DNA from: Chryseobacterium sp. CY350
GTDB lineage: Bacteria > Bacteroidota > Bacteroidia > Flavobacteriales > Weeksellaceae
Direction: 5' to 3'
DNA: 64,000 bases
Assembly: GCF_027945075.1 (NCBI RefSeq)
Contig: NZ_CP116034.1
Location: 2,108,001 to 2,172,000 of the forward strand
Shown: positions 44,451 to 52,364 of the stretch, piece after piece
Position numbering within the stretch: position 1 is the first letter of the stretch
How the letters are laid out: every line of letters starts with the position of its first letter
The notes under the pieces: generated by a model
What the model saw: the letters and a program-made list of their open reading frames with translations, nothing else
Databases searched by the model: none
Told to the model about the DNA's origin: nothing
Program-made: the position numbers and the translations under genes

Positions 44451-44523
44451 AGCGGAAGACGAGGGTCGAACTCGCGACATTCAGCTTGGAAGGCTGACGC
44501 TCTACCAACTGAGCTACTTCCGC
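44451..44523 (-). tRNA. tRNA-Gly (TCC), copy 1
   Basis: 73-nt cloverleaf: GCGGAAG/CTTCCGC acceptor and anticodon loop CTTCCAA (anticodon TCC). Identical to the copy at 44876-44948. Confidence 0.96.
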
Positions 44524-44609
44524 AATTTTGTTTCCAAAACTATTGGTAAACGCTTTGTAAATTTAGGAACAAACCTTTGTATCTACAACATTTTTTGTAA
44601 TATAAAACG

Positions 44610-44690
44610 TGGGGAGAGCAGGATTCGAACCTGCGAAGCCGAAGCAACTGAGTTACAGTCAGTCCCATTTAGCCACTCTGGAATCTCCCC
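44610..44690 (-). tRNA. tRNA-Tyr (GTA), copy 1
   Basis: 81-nt class II tRNA with a long variable arm, GGGGAGA/TCTCCCC acceptor and anticodon loop CTGTAAC (anticodon GTA). Identical to the copy at 45034-45114. Confidence 0.96.
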
Positions 44691-44710
44691 AGATATTTTA
44701 TATTAAATTG

Positions 44711-44784
44711 AGCCTCCAGAGGGACTCGAACCCACGACCTGCTGATTACAAATCAGCTGCTCTAGCCAACTGAGCTATGGAGGC
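44711..44784 (-). tRNA. tRNA-Thr (TGT), copy 1
   Basis: 74-nt cloverleaf: GCCTCCA/TGGAGGC acceptor and anticodon loop TTTGTAA (anticodon TGT). Identical to the copy at 45135-45208. Confidence 0.96.
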
Positions 44785-44875
44785 AATTTAATAAAAACTG
44801 AAAGCTATCAGAGAAATTCTACTCTGTGCTGCATCAGCAGTTAAAAAAAATCACGCCAGAAGCGGTGTGAAATTG

Positions 44876-44948
44876 AGCGGAAGACGAGGGTCGAACTCGC
44901 GACATTCAGCTTGGAAGGCTGACGCTCTACCAACTGAGCTACTTCCGC
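44876..44948 (-). tRNA. tRNA-Gly (TCC), copy 2
   Basis: Same 73-nt sequence as copy 1, 425 bp away in the tandem duplication. Confidence 0.96.
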
Positions 44949-45033
44949 AATTTTGTTTCCAAAATCATTGGTAACGGTCTGCAAATCTAGAAAAATTCTT
45001 TTAAACCTGCAAGACTTTTTTTAATATAAAATG

Positions 45034-45114
45034 TGGGGAGAGCAGGATTCGAACCTGCGAAGCCGAAGCAACTGAGTTACAGTCAGTCCCATTTAGCCAC
45101 TCTGGAATCTCCCC
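45034..45114 (-). tRNA. tRNA-Tyr (GTA), copy 2
   Basis: Same 81-nt sequence as copy 1, 424 bp away in the tandem duplication. Confidence 0.96.
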
Positions 45115-45134
45115 AGATATTTTATATTAAATTG

Positions 45135-45208
45135 AGCCTCCAGAGGGACTCGAACCCACGACCTGCTGATTACAAATCAGCTGCTCTAGCCAACTGAGCT
45201 ATGGAGGC
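45135..45208 (-). tRNA. tRNA-Thr (TGT), copy 2
   Basis: Same 74-nt sequence as copy 1, 424 bp away. It is the first tRNA of the array, 46 bp below the promoter. Confidence 0.96.
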
Positions 45209-45253
45209 AAAATAAAAAAGATTTCAAAAGATCGATGTTCCTTTTTGCGAGTG

Positions 45254-45285
45254 CAAATATAGAACAGATTTTTTGAAATCTCAAA
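45254..45285 (-). promoter_or_regulatory. Promoter of the tRNA array
   Basis: TTTG, 20 bp, TATATTTG on the minus strand. The spacer itself contains a short palindrome AGATTT-CAAA-AAATCT. It would drive all seven tRNAs. Confidence 0.7.
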
Positions 45286-45315
45286 CTTTTTGGTAAACTT
45301 TTTTTACTTTATTTT

Positions 45316-45606
45316 TTAAGCTAATTCTTTTTTCTTGATTAACAGTTTCTTAGCGGCATCCACGCATTGATCTAAACTTTCTTCAAAACTCGAACTTGTC
45401 TTTTTTACTACAATATCTTCGCCCGGAACAACCAAAATAAGCTCTGTTGTTTTGTTGGCCTTATCAGAATTATTTTCAACTTTCAAAAACACTTTGCATT
45501 CCTGAATCTTGTCATAAAACGTATTAAGCTTACTTACTTTTTTGTCAACATGTGACTCTAGCGGTTCGTGCGGAGTTAAGCCGATTGCTTGTACTGAAAT
45601 CTTCAT
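45316..45606 (-). CDS. hpf: Ribosome hibernation-promoting factor, short form
   Basis: 96 residues. Begins MKISVQAIGLTPHEPLESHVDKKVSKL and continues DKIQECKVFLKVENN, the usual HPF/YfiA fold; no long C-terminal dimerisation domain. The protein binds idle 30S subunits and helps form hibernating ribosomes. Its start overlaps the recombinase stop by 4 bp, and the rpsU-recombinase-hpf order is common in flavobacteria. Confidence 0.92.
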   Translation of the reverse strand: MKISVQAIGLTPHEPLESHVDKKVSKLNTFYDKIQECKVFLKVENNSDKANKTTELILVVPGEDIVVKKTSSSFEESLDQCVDAAKKLLIKKKELA

Positions 45607-46490
45607 AATTCTTCTTTTTTGACAGCTCTTGGATGAGCCTGATTAAACACTTTTTTCAACTGTTCTATATTGGCATTGGTATACACCTGTGTGCTTGCAA
45701 GACTAGAATGCCCTAATATTTTCTTTACTTTAGAAATTTCAGCTCCGTTATCTAAAACATGTGTTGCAAAGCTATGTCTAAGAATATGCGGACTGGTTTT
45801 TTCCTTCGAAGTAACAAGACTAAGGTACTTATTAACTACCACATAAACAAATTTCTCAGTGAGTTTTTTACCTTTCTTATTTACAAAAAAATAAGACCTA
45901 TACTCTTCCAAGGGTTTTCGTATTTGTAGATATTTTAAAAGCAATTTAGCCAAATCTTCGGATATGGGAATGTATCTTTCTTTATTTCCTTTTCCTAAGA
46001 TTTTGAGCTGTTGAACTTCTAGATTTACACTTTCAAATATTAAGCCACAAAGTTCAGCCTTTCGTATGCCGGTTTGATACAAAACTTCTATGATGCAGCG
46101 ATCTAATATATCATTACTTTTTTCTAAAATATCGTCCTGAAGATTCTGCATTTCTTCCTGAGACATGGGAATTTGTTTTTCAGCGTAAAATTTCAGAGAG
46201 TTGATTGTTTCCAGAGGTGAAATTTCGATTTCGCCCAATCTTAAGAGAAATAGATAAAAACTTCGAAGTGATGACAATTTCCTGTTAATCGTCCTTTTAG
46301 AAATACTGTTTTCGCTCAATTCAACAATGAAGTTTCTGATTACTTTTTTATCAGCATTCATTACATTTTCTGAACCTTCTGTTTTAAGGTAAAATGAATA
46401 AAAATCGTCGAGATCTCTACGGTAGCTTGTTATAGTATGAGGCGAATACCTCTTTTCGAGCTGTAAATAGTCTAAAAATTTCTCCCGCAT
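45603..46490 (-). CDS. Xer-type tyrosine recombinase
   Basis: 295 residues from ATG 46490; the longer frame starts at TTG 46520 and adds ten residues not seen in the family. N-terminal SAM-like domain (FLDYLQLEKRYSPHTITSYRRDLDDF), catalytic Arg in YQTGIRKAELCGL, Lys in ILGKGNKERYIPI, the H-x-x-R box HILRHSFATHVLDNG, the second His in ILGHSSLASTQVY and the nucleophile Tyr of that motif. Length and context (rpsU upstream, hpf overlapping) indicate the housekeeping XerC/XerD group, which resolves chromosome dimers, not a mobile integrase. Confidence 0.9.
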   Translation of the reverse strand: MREKFLDYLQLEKRYSPHTITSYRRDLDDFYSFYLKTEGSENVMNADKKVIRNFIVELSENSISKRTINRKLSSLRSFYLFLLRLGEIEISPLETINSLKFYAEKQIPMSQEEMQNLQDDILEKSNDILDRCIIEVLYQTGIRKAELCGLIFESVNLEVQQLKILGKGNKERYIPISEDLAKLLLKYLQIRKPLEEYRSYFFVNKKGKKLTEKFVYVVVNKYLSLVTSKEKTSPHILRHSFATHVLDNGAEISKVKKILGHSSLASTQVYTNANIEQLKKVFNQAHPRAVKKEEL

Positions 46491-46502
46491 AATTATATAA
46501 AA

Positions 46503-46545
46503 CAAAAAATCACTTCTCAAATATAACTATTTAAGAAGTGATTTA
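46503..46545 (-). terminator. Terminator after rpsU, with an embedded -7 element
   Basis: Minus-strand AAATCACTTCT / AGAAGTGATTT stem and T run. Its 16-nt loop contains TATATTTG (46525-46518), a perfect -7 element placed about 28 bp before the recombinase start, so the site may end rpsU transcripts and start those of the recombinase. Confidence 0.75.
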
Positions 46546-46566
46546 GTATGTGATTAAGAAAATTTC

Positions 46567-46764
46567 TTAAGCTTGTTCTTCCTTGCTTAATCCTCTTTGC
46601 TTATAAGCTGCTTTCAGTCTAGATTGTCTAAGAGTTACAGAAGGCTTAATAAAAGCTTGTCTAGATCTTAATTGACGAACTGTACCAGTTTTATCAAATT
46701 TTCTCTTGTATTTTTTAAGTGCTCTATCGATGGATTCACCATCCTTTACAGGTATTATTAACAT
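46567..46764 (-). CDS. rpsU: 30S ribosomal protein S21
   Basis: 65 residues: MLIIPVKDGESIDRALKKYKRKFDKTG with a basic C-terminal half (RQLRSRQAFIKPSVTLRQSRLKA). S21 sits near the anti-Shine-Dalgarno end of 16S rRNA; in Bacteroidota it is part of the system that hides that sequence. It has its own promoter and terminator. Confidence 0.97.
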   Translation of the reverse strand: MLIIPVKDGESIDRALKKYKRKFDKTGTVRQLRSRQAFIKPSVTLRQSRLKAAYKQRGLSKEEQA

Positions 46765-46787
46765 AATTTACATCTCATTTTGGATTG

Positions 46788-46795
46788 CAAAAATA
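46788..46795 (-). promoter_or_regulatory. rpsU promoter, -7 element
   Basis: TATTTTTG on the minus strand, 24 nt before the rpsU start; divergent from the tmRNA promoter. Confidence 0.5.
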
Positions 46796-46901
46796 TAACT
46801 TTTTTCCTGATTACCAAATTATTTTTAAATTTAAATTGATATTATTCGTCATCAATTTAGATAGTATCTTTCAAAATGAAAAAAATTTAAACAAAATATC
46901 G

Positions 46902-46909
46902 TATATTTG
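46902..46909 (+). promoter_or_regulatory. tmRNA promoter, -7 element
   Basis: TATATTTG, 13 nt before the mature 5' end of tmRNA. Confidence 0.55.
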
Positions 46910-46922
46910 CATTGCTAAACAT

Positions 46923-47318
46923 GGGGTTGACTGGTTTCGACAGCAAGACCAATGGGTAAGTAAGCATGCAGAGAACCGTAGCGCGATCTCTTTAATCCCT
47001 TGCTACAAACTTTTAACTGGCAACGAAGAGTTCGCTCTTGCAGCTTAATCCGAATAAAGTAAGATTCAAGCGCTTTCCCGAAGATAGTAAGGAAGCAAGA
47101 TGTCTCACAAATGCTCTGTTCTGCGGCGTTTGATTCTGAGATATAGTAATGCAGAAATAAGGTTTTGGGAGCTTTGACCAAGACTCGAAAATTTCAGAAG
47201 CTAAGGTTTAAGTTGGGTGTTTGCTCTCTGCTTAAGCTCGAAAATCAATAGTAAAATAAGCATGTAGAAATCTTATGTATTGCTTGTTTGGACGAGGGTT
47301 CGAATCCCTCCAACTCCA
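46923..47318 (+). ncRNA. ssrA: Transfer-messenger RNA (tmRNA)
   Basis: The 5' GGGGTTG pairs with 3' CAACTCC to form the acceptor stem; the T-arm reads GAGGGTTCGAATCCCTC. The tag reading frame at 47019-47048 encodes GNEEFALAA followed by TAA, with the ALAA end that proteases recognise. tmRNA rescues stalled ribosomes and marks the unfinished protein. The exact mature 3' end is set by the acceptor pairing; the terminal CCA is not fully encoded. Confidence 0.95.
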
Positions 47319-47330
47319 CATTAAAACTAA

Positions 47331-47361
47331 AAAGAACTCAGGAAAACTGAGTTCTTTTTTT
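47331..47361 (+). terminator. Terminator after tmRNA
   Basis: AAGAACTCAG / CTGAGTTCTT stem with a GAAAA loop followed by T residues. Confidence 0.92.
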
Positions 47362-47422
47362 ATCTTATTTTTATCATAATTTAATTATCGTTGTAAAAAA
47401 GGCACAGTATATGCTAATATAA

Positions 47423-47620
<198 letters not shown>

Positions 47621-47660
47621 GAGTTGAAAGCAAACTAGAACTATTACATTAAAAACAAAA

Positions 47661-47692
47661 AAATACCAACAGTAATGTTGGTATTTTTTATT
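47661..47692 (+). terminator. Terminator after the small membrane protein gene
   Basis: AAATACCAAC / GTTGGTATTT stem followed by a T run. Confidence 0.88.
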
Positions 47693-48089
47693 TTTAAGAT
47701 AAAATAGAAAAAGGAATTGCTCATTTTTATAATAAACCTTAATAAGATATAGAATTTCAAAAGCCAGTCTAGTTTAAGATTGTTGAGATTTATATATAGA
47801 AAAGAATCTGGTTACTATTAATAAGGTCAACAATGAGCTAAGTATCGAATCCATTACAGATTTCTCTTCACTCAGATGAAGCCCAAAAAAATTAATCCTA
47901 TTTGAGATTTTAATAAAAATTTAAACTAATATATTTTGCTAGACGAAAAATAAAATTCTGGTACGGAAAATTACATTTAAATTTAATGATAAACCGTTGA
48001 AAACGAAAATAATAAAGTTTAAGACAATAAAATAAGCTCTTTTGGAGGACAAAAAAGAGTAAAAAAATGTTTTATCGTCAGGAATTTTA
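47693..48089. other. Intergenic region without recognised content
   Basis: About 400 bp, very A/T-rich, between the small membrane protein gene and the acpP promoter. I find no convincing reading frame, RNA gene or repeat here. Confidence 0.6.
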
Positions 48090-48097
48090 TATATTTG
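48090..48097 (+). promoter_or_regulatory. acpP promoter, -7 element
   Basis: TATATTTG, 32 nt before the acpP start. Confidence 0.55.
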
Positions 48098-48128
48098 CAC
48101 AATCTAACAATTAAAAAAATAATTTACT

Positions 48129-48368
48129 ATGTCAGACATTGCATCAAGAGTAAAAGCTATCATCGCTGATAAGCTTGACGTTGAAGAAACAGAGGTAACT
48201 CCAGAGGCTAGCTTCACAAATGATTTAGGAGCTGACTCACTTGATACCGTTGAGTTAATCATGGAATTTGAAAAAGAATTTAACATTCAGATCCCTGATG
48301 ACCAAGCTGAAAAAATTACTACTGTAGGGCACGCGATTGCTTACATTGAAGAAGTAGTAAATAAATAA
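48129..48368 (+). CDS. acpP: Acyl carrier protein
   Basis: 79 residues, strongly acidic, with the phosphopantetheine attachment Ser37 in [13 protein letters not shown]. It carries the growing acyl chain in fatty acid synthesis. First gene of acpP-fabF-rnc-IPExxxVDY-pyk on the plus strand; 29 bp to fabF. Confidence 0.98.
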   Translation: MSDIASRVKAIIADKLDVEETEVTPEASFTNDLGADSLDTVELIMEFEKEFNIQIPDDQAEKITTVGHAIAYIEEVVNK

Positions 48369-48397
48369 TATTCTTCAATAAGAAATTTACAAAGTTT

Positions 48398-49642
48398 ATG
48401 GAATTAAAAAGAGTAGTTGTAACCGGTTTTGGCGCCTTAACACCCATCGGTAATAATGCGAATGAATACTGGGAAAACCTTATCAAAGGTGAGAGCGGAG
48501 CCGCTCCGACTACTCTTTTTGATGCCACAAACTTTAAAACAAGATTTGCCTGCGAAGTGAAAAACTTCGATCCTTTACAGCACTTTGATAAAAAAGATGC
48601 TAAAAAGATGGATCGTAACACTCAACTTGGGATGGTCGCTGCTCGTGAGGCAATTGCTCACTCCAGGATTATGGAAGACAATGTAGATAAACACAGAGTC
48701 GGAGTAATTTGGGGTTCAGGAATTGGTGGTTTAGAAACTTTTGAAACTGAGGTTTTAGGGTGGGCAAACACAGATATTCCTAGATTCAACCCGTTTTTTA
48801 TTCCGAAAATGATTGCGGATATTACACCTGGACATATTTCTATAGAGTATGGTTTCCACGGTCCCAATTATACGACGGTTTCTGCTTGTGCTTCATCTGC
48901 AAACGCATTGATTGATTCTAAAATGCTGATCCAGCTGGGAAAGGCAGACGTTATTGTTTGCGGAGGCTCAGAAGCTGCCGTTACAGCAAGTGGCGTTGGT
49001 GGTTTCAATGCGATGATGGCACTTTCAACAAGAAATGATGATCCGAAAACAGCATCAAGGCCTTTTGACAAAGACAGAGATGGTTTTGTTTTGGGCGAAG
49101 GTGCAGGAGCAATTATTCTTGAAGAATATGAACACGCGTTAAAACGTGGTGCAACGATATATGCAGAATTATTAGGTGGCGGTATGAGTGCTGATGCACA
49201 TCACATGACGGCGCCGCATCCTGAAGGTTTGGGAGCTTATTTAGTAATGAAAAATTGTTTGGAAGATGCAGGTTTAACTGCTGATGAAGTAGACCATATC
49301 AATATGCATGGTACCTCTACTCCATTAGGAGATCAGGCAGAATCTAGTGCAATTTCTAAATTATTCGGTGAGCACGCTTATAACATTCAGATTAATTCTA
49401 CAAAATCAATGACAGGTCACCTTTTGGGTGCAGCCGGAGTTATTGAGGCTATTGCTGCTTTGGGATCTATCATCCATGGTATTGTTCCTCCTACAATCAA
49501 TCATTTTACCGATGATGAAAAAATCGACAGTAGATTGAATTTTACATTCAATAATGCTGTAAAGAAAGATGTGAAAGTAGCTATGAGTAACACTTTTGGG
49601 TTTGGTGGGCATAATGCTTGCGTTCTTTTCAAGAAAATCTAA
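48398..49642 (+). CDS. fabF: 3-oxoacyl-[acyl-carrier-protein] synthase II
   Basis: 414 residues. Condensing enzyme with the catalytic Cys in VSACASSANAL (about residue 165), the first His in INMHGTSTPLGD (about residue 306) and the second in KSMTGHLLGAAG (about residue 343). It extends acyl-ACP with malonyl-ACP. It directly follows acpP, its substrate carrier, and precedes rnc by 11 bp. Confidence 0.98.
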   Translation: MELKRVVVTGFGALTPIGNNANEYWENLIKGESGAAPTTLFDATNFKTRFACEVKNFDPLQHFDKKDAKKMDRNTQLGMVAAREAIAHSRIMEDNVDKHRVGVIWGSGIGGLETFETEVLGWANTDIPRFNPFFIPKMIADITPGHISIEYGFHGPNYTTVSACASSANALIDSKMLIQLGKADVIVCGGSEAAVTASGVGGFNAMMALSTRNDDPKTASRPFDKDRDGFVLGEGAGAIILEEYEHALKRGATIYAELLGGGMSADAHHMTAPHPEGLGAYLVMKNCLEDAGLTADEVDHINMHGTSTPLGDQAESSAISKLFGEHAYNIQINSTKSMTGHLLGAAGVIEAIAALGSIIHGIVPPTINHFTDDEKIDSRLNFTFNNAVKKDVKVAMSNTFGFGGHNACVLFKKI

Positions 49643-49653
49643 TTATCAAATGA

Positions 49654-50418
49654 ATGGAGTTACAGAAATACTTTTCTAAATTCCTTCTCAAACAAAGAAA
49701 AAAAGTATTAACGGAAAGAGATTACTTTCTGAGCATTGAGCTTAATAAAATTTTAGGCATCCCTGTTCAGAATATAGACTTTTACCGCGAAGCATTTTCT
49801 ATTAAAAGTTCTTCTAAAAATCAAGACAGTAATTACGAAAGGCTGGAGTTTTTGGGAGATTCTGTTTTGGGTACAATCGTCTCATGCCATTTGTTCAGTA
49901 CCTATCCTAAAGGAAACGAGGGATATATGACTCAGATGAAATCTAAGATTGTAAATAGGAAAAACCTGAATAAATTAGGAGAAGATTTAAAACTTACCGA
50001 CCTTTTACAGAAAAACAACAATACTGTTGCTTTAGGAGAAAATATTGCCGGAAATCTTTTTGAGGCCCTGGTTGGTGCTGTTTACTTAGATTTTCAATAT
50101 GATACATGTAAAAAAATCGTATTGGAAAGACTTCTTACTCCATCAGAAATCAACAAGCTTGAAAACAAAATTGTAAGCTATAAAGGTCTATTACTTGAAT
50201 GGAGCCAAAAGAAAAAGCTCAACATTAAGTACGAAACCTGTGAAGAAATTCAGGTGAACAAAAGTATTGTTTTCCGCTGTCATGTATGGTTGGGCGAAGA
50301 AAAAATCGCCAACGCCACAGAAACTTCTAAAAAGAAAGCAGAAGAAAAAGCAGCGCAGAGAGCATTTTATATTTTGAATAAAAAAGAAAATATACTTGGA
50401 AATCCAAAAACTGTATGA
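49654..50418 (+). CDS. rnc: Ribonuclease III
   Basis: 254 residues from ATG 49654; an ATG 4 bp earlier opens only a ten-codon frame. Signature ERLEFLGDSVLG, second acidic cluster NLFEALVGAVYLDF, and a C-terminal double-stranded-RNA-binding domain from about residue 175 (YKGLLLEWSQKKKLNIKYE ... TSKKKAEEKAAQRAF). It cleaves double-stranded RNA in rRNA processing. The end overlaps the next gene by 23 bp. Confidence 0.96.
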   Translation: MELQKYFSKFLLKQRKKVLTERDYFLSIELNKILGIPVQNIDFYREAFSIKSSSKNQDSNYERLEFLGDSVLGTIVSCHLFSTYPKGNEGYMTQMKSKIVNRKNLNKLGEDLKLTDLLQKNNNTVALGENIAGNLFEALVGAVYLDFQYDTCKKIVLERLLTPSEINKLENKIVSYKGLLLEWSQKKKLNIKYETCEEIQVNKSIVFRCHVWLGEEKIANATETSKKKAEEKAAQRAFYILNKKENILGNPKTV

Positions 50419-50869
50419 TCTAGACGATATAGAATTTGAAGATATCACCATAGGTTTGGTGAGATTAGCCAAAAATATACCCGATCACGAGTTTTTTTTC
50501 AAAATAAATATCAATAACGATCTTAAATTTTCTAGAATTAAAGATCTCGTTTTTAACGGCATTTACTATGATTATTTTTTTCCAAGATATGAAGGATACC
50601 ACAAGTATACAAAGACTTGCTTCACATTCATAGCAAACAAATCTTCAGAAAGTAATCAAAAAAAATTACAAACTGAACTCTTCGCAGAAGAAGATAACAT
50701 TAAATTTTTATTAAATAATCAGACAGAAGTGGAATATATTCTGCACAGTTCGGAACAATTCCCTGATTTTTCCGTAATTTTGCTGCCTGAAAATCTTGTG
50801 TTTCCAATTCAAGATTACAATTTGAGTTCCGAAGAAGAACTTTATCAAATAATACAATATTATGAATAA
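50396..50869 (+). CDS. IPExxxVDY family protein
   Basis: 157 residues from TTG 50396. No ATG or internal Met exists anywhere in the protein, so a non-ATG start is certain if the gene is real. Starts EIQKLYDLDDIEFEDITIGLVRLAKNI, with IPDHEFFFKI where the family name motif lies, and ends FPDFSVILLPENLVFPIQDY. The family is found in Bacteroidota between rnc and pyk; function unknown. It overlaps rnc by 23 bp and pyk by 8 bp. Confidence 0.88.
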   Translation: MEIQKLYDLDDIEFEDITIGLVRLAKNIPDHEFFFKININNDLKFSRIKDLVFNGIYYDYFFPRYEGYHKYTKTCFTFIANKSSESNQKKLQTELFAEEDNIKFLLNNQTEVEYILHSSEQFPDFSVILLPENLVFPIQDYNLSSEEELYQIIQYYE

Positions 50870-52307
50870 GTATTTAAAGAAGACAAAAATTATTGCAACG
50901 CTTGGGCCAGCTTCCTCTTCGAAGGAAGTGATGTTGGGATTGATGAAAGCCGGTGTTGACGTATTTAGAATAAATTTTTCGCACGCCGACTACGATCTTG
51001 TTCGTACCAATATTCAAAGCATTAGAGAACTAAATAAAGAGTATGGATATTCTGTTGGTATTCTGGCAGATTTACAGGGGCCTAAACTTAGAGTTGGTGT
51101 TGTAAAAGAAGGTTCATATTTGAACCCAGGAGATATCTTGACATTTACAAACGAAAAGATCGAAGGTGACTCAACAAAAGTTTATATGACTTATCAGCAG
51201 TTTCCTCAAGATGTAAATGTTGGTGAAAGAATTTTGATTGATGACGGTAAATTGGTTTTGGAAGTTCTTGAAACCAACAAAATAGATACTGTAAAGGCTA
51301 AAACGATCCAGGGTGGACCACTGAGTTCTAAAAAAGGAGTTAATCTTCCTAACACCAATGTTTCGCTTCCGGCACTGACTGAAAAGGATATTCTTGATGC
51401 CAACTTTATGCTGGATATGGAAGTGGACTGGATTGCCCTTTCTTTTGTACGTCACGCACAGGATATCATCGATTTGAAAGAATTGATTTCTAAGCATCCA
51501 AAGGGAAAACTGAAAACTCCTATTATTGCAAAGATTGAGAAACCTGAAGGTGTAAAAAATATTGATCAGATATTACTAGAATGCGACGGATTGATGGTTG
51601 CCCGTGGTGATCTTGGAGTAGAGGTTCCGATGGAAGAAGTTCCTGCGATTCAGAAAACTCTGGTTGAGAAAGCGAGATTCTACTCTAAGCCGGTAATTAT
51701 TGCTACTCAGATGATGGAAACGATGATCAACAGTTTAACACCAACAAGAGCTGAAGTAAATGATGTTGCCAACTCTGTATTGGATGGAGCTGACGCAGTG
51801 ATGCTTTCCGGTGAAACGTCTGTAGGTAGATATCCTATTCAGGTGGTAGAAAATATGGCGAAAATTGTTCAGAATATCGAACAGACAAATTTTTATCAGC
51901 ACAAAAACGAGCCGATCGAAAAAGATTTCAACTGTATAGACGAAAGATTTATTACAAACAGAGTCTGCCTTGCTGCCGTAAGAATTGCAAAAAGCACCAA
52001 TGTTTCTGCAATCGTTACACTTACAAATTCAGGATATACAGCATTCCAGATTTCTGCTCACAGACCCAATTCTCATATCATCGTTTACAGTGCCAACAAG
52101 CGTGTTATTACAATGCTAAATCTACTTTGGGGAGTTCGTGCTTATTATTACGACATGCATAAATCTACGGATGAAACTATCATTCAGGTGAATATGTTGA
52201 CGCACAATCACGGTTATATTGAAACCGGCGACTTTGTCATCAACATTAATGCTACACCTTCGTACGAAGGCGGAAAAACGAATACTTTGAGATTAACAAC
52301 CATTTAA
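50862..52307 (+). CDS. pyk: Pyruvate kinase
   Basis: 481 residues. TKIIATLGPASSS at the N-terminus, the catalytic IAKIEKPEGVKNIDQIL with Lys, GLMVARGDLGVEVPMEEVP, and KPVIIATQMMETMI are all diagnostic. It converts phosphoenolpyruvate and ADP to pyruvate and ATP, the last step of glycolysis. The B domain and C-terminal regulatory domain are complete. Last gene of its operon, before a terminator. Confidence 0.98.
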   Translation: MNKYLKKTKIIATLGPASSSKEVMLGLMKAGVDVFRINFSHADYDLVRTNIQSIRELNKEYGYSVGILADLQGPKLRVGVVKEGSYLNPGDILTFTNEKIEGDSTKVYMTYQQFPQDVNVGERILIDDGKLVLEVLETNKIDTVKAKTIQGGPLSSKKGVNLPNTNVSLPALTEKDILDANFMLDMEVDWIALSFVRHAQDIIDLKELISKHPKGKLKTPIIAKIEKPEGVKNIDQILLECDGLMVARGDLGVEVPMEEVPAIQKTLVEKARFYSKPVIIATQMMETMINSLTPTRAEVNDVANSVLDGADAVMLSGETSVGRYPIQVVENMAKIVQNIEQTNFYQHKNEPIEKDFNCIDERFITNRVCLAAVRIAKSTNVSAIVTLTNSGYTAFQISAHRPNSHIIVYSANKRVITMLNLLWGVRAYYYDMHKSTDETIIQVNMLTHNHGYIETGDFVININATPSYEGGKTNTLRLTTI

Positions 52308-52326
52308 TCTCTTTCTATATAAAAGC

Positions 52327-52359
52327 AAAACTCTCGAGAATATCGAGAGTTTTTTTTTA
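52327..52359. terminator. Bidirectional terminator between pyk and the aldehyde dehydrogenase gene
   Basis: AAAACTCTCGA / TCGAGAGTTTT stem with T run on the plus strand and A-run counterpart on the other; the two genes converge here. Confidence 0.88.
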
Positions 52360-52364
52360 TATTT

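Larger units (their letters stand above)
44449..45210 (-). repeat. Tandem duplication of a Gly-Tyr-Thr tRNA unit
   Basis: Two units with a 424-425 bp period, each tRNA-Thr(TGT)-tRNA-Tyr(GTA)-tRNA-Gly(TCC) in transcript order. The tRNAs and the short Tyr-Thr spacer are identical; the Gly-Tyr spacers (44524-44609 and 44949-45033) are related but clearly diverged. Confidence 0.9.

Noticed and set aside
45603..46490. Tyrosine recombinase next to a tRNA array as an island integrase
   Set aside because: Length, motifs and the rpsU-recombinase-hpf context fit a housekeeping Xer protein, and no duplicated tRNA 3' end as attachment site is seen.
46785..47181. Open frames on both strands over the tmRNA region
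   Set aside because: They overlap the tmRNA acceptor, tag and pseudoknot regions and show no protein family features.
47693..48089. Possible small gene or RNA in the gap before acpP
   Set aside because: No frame with a plausible start and family features, and no stable hairpin besides the terminator at its left end.
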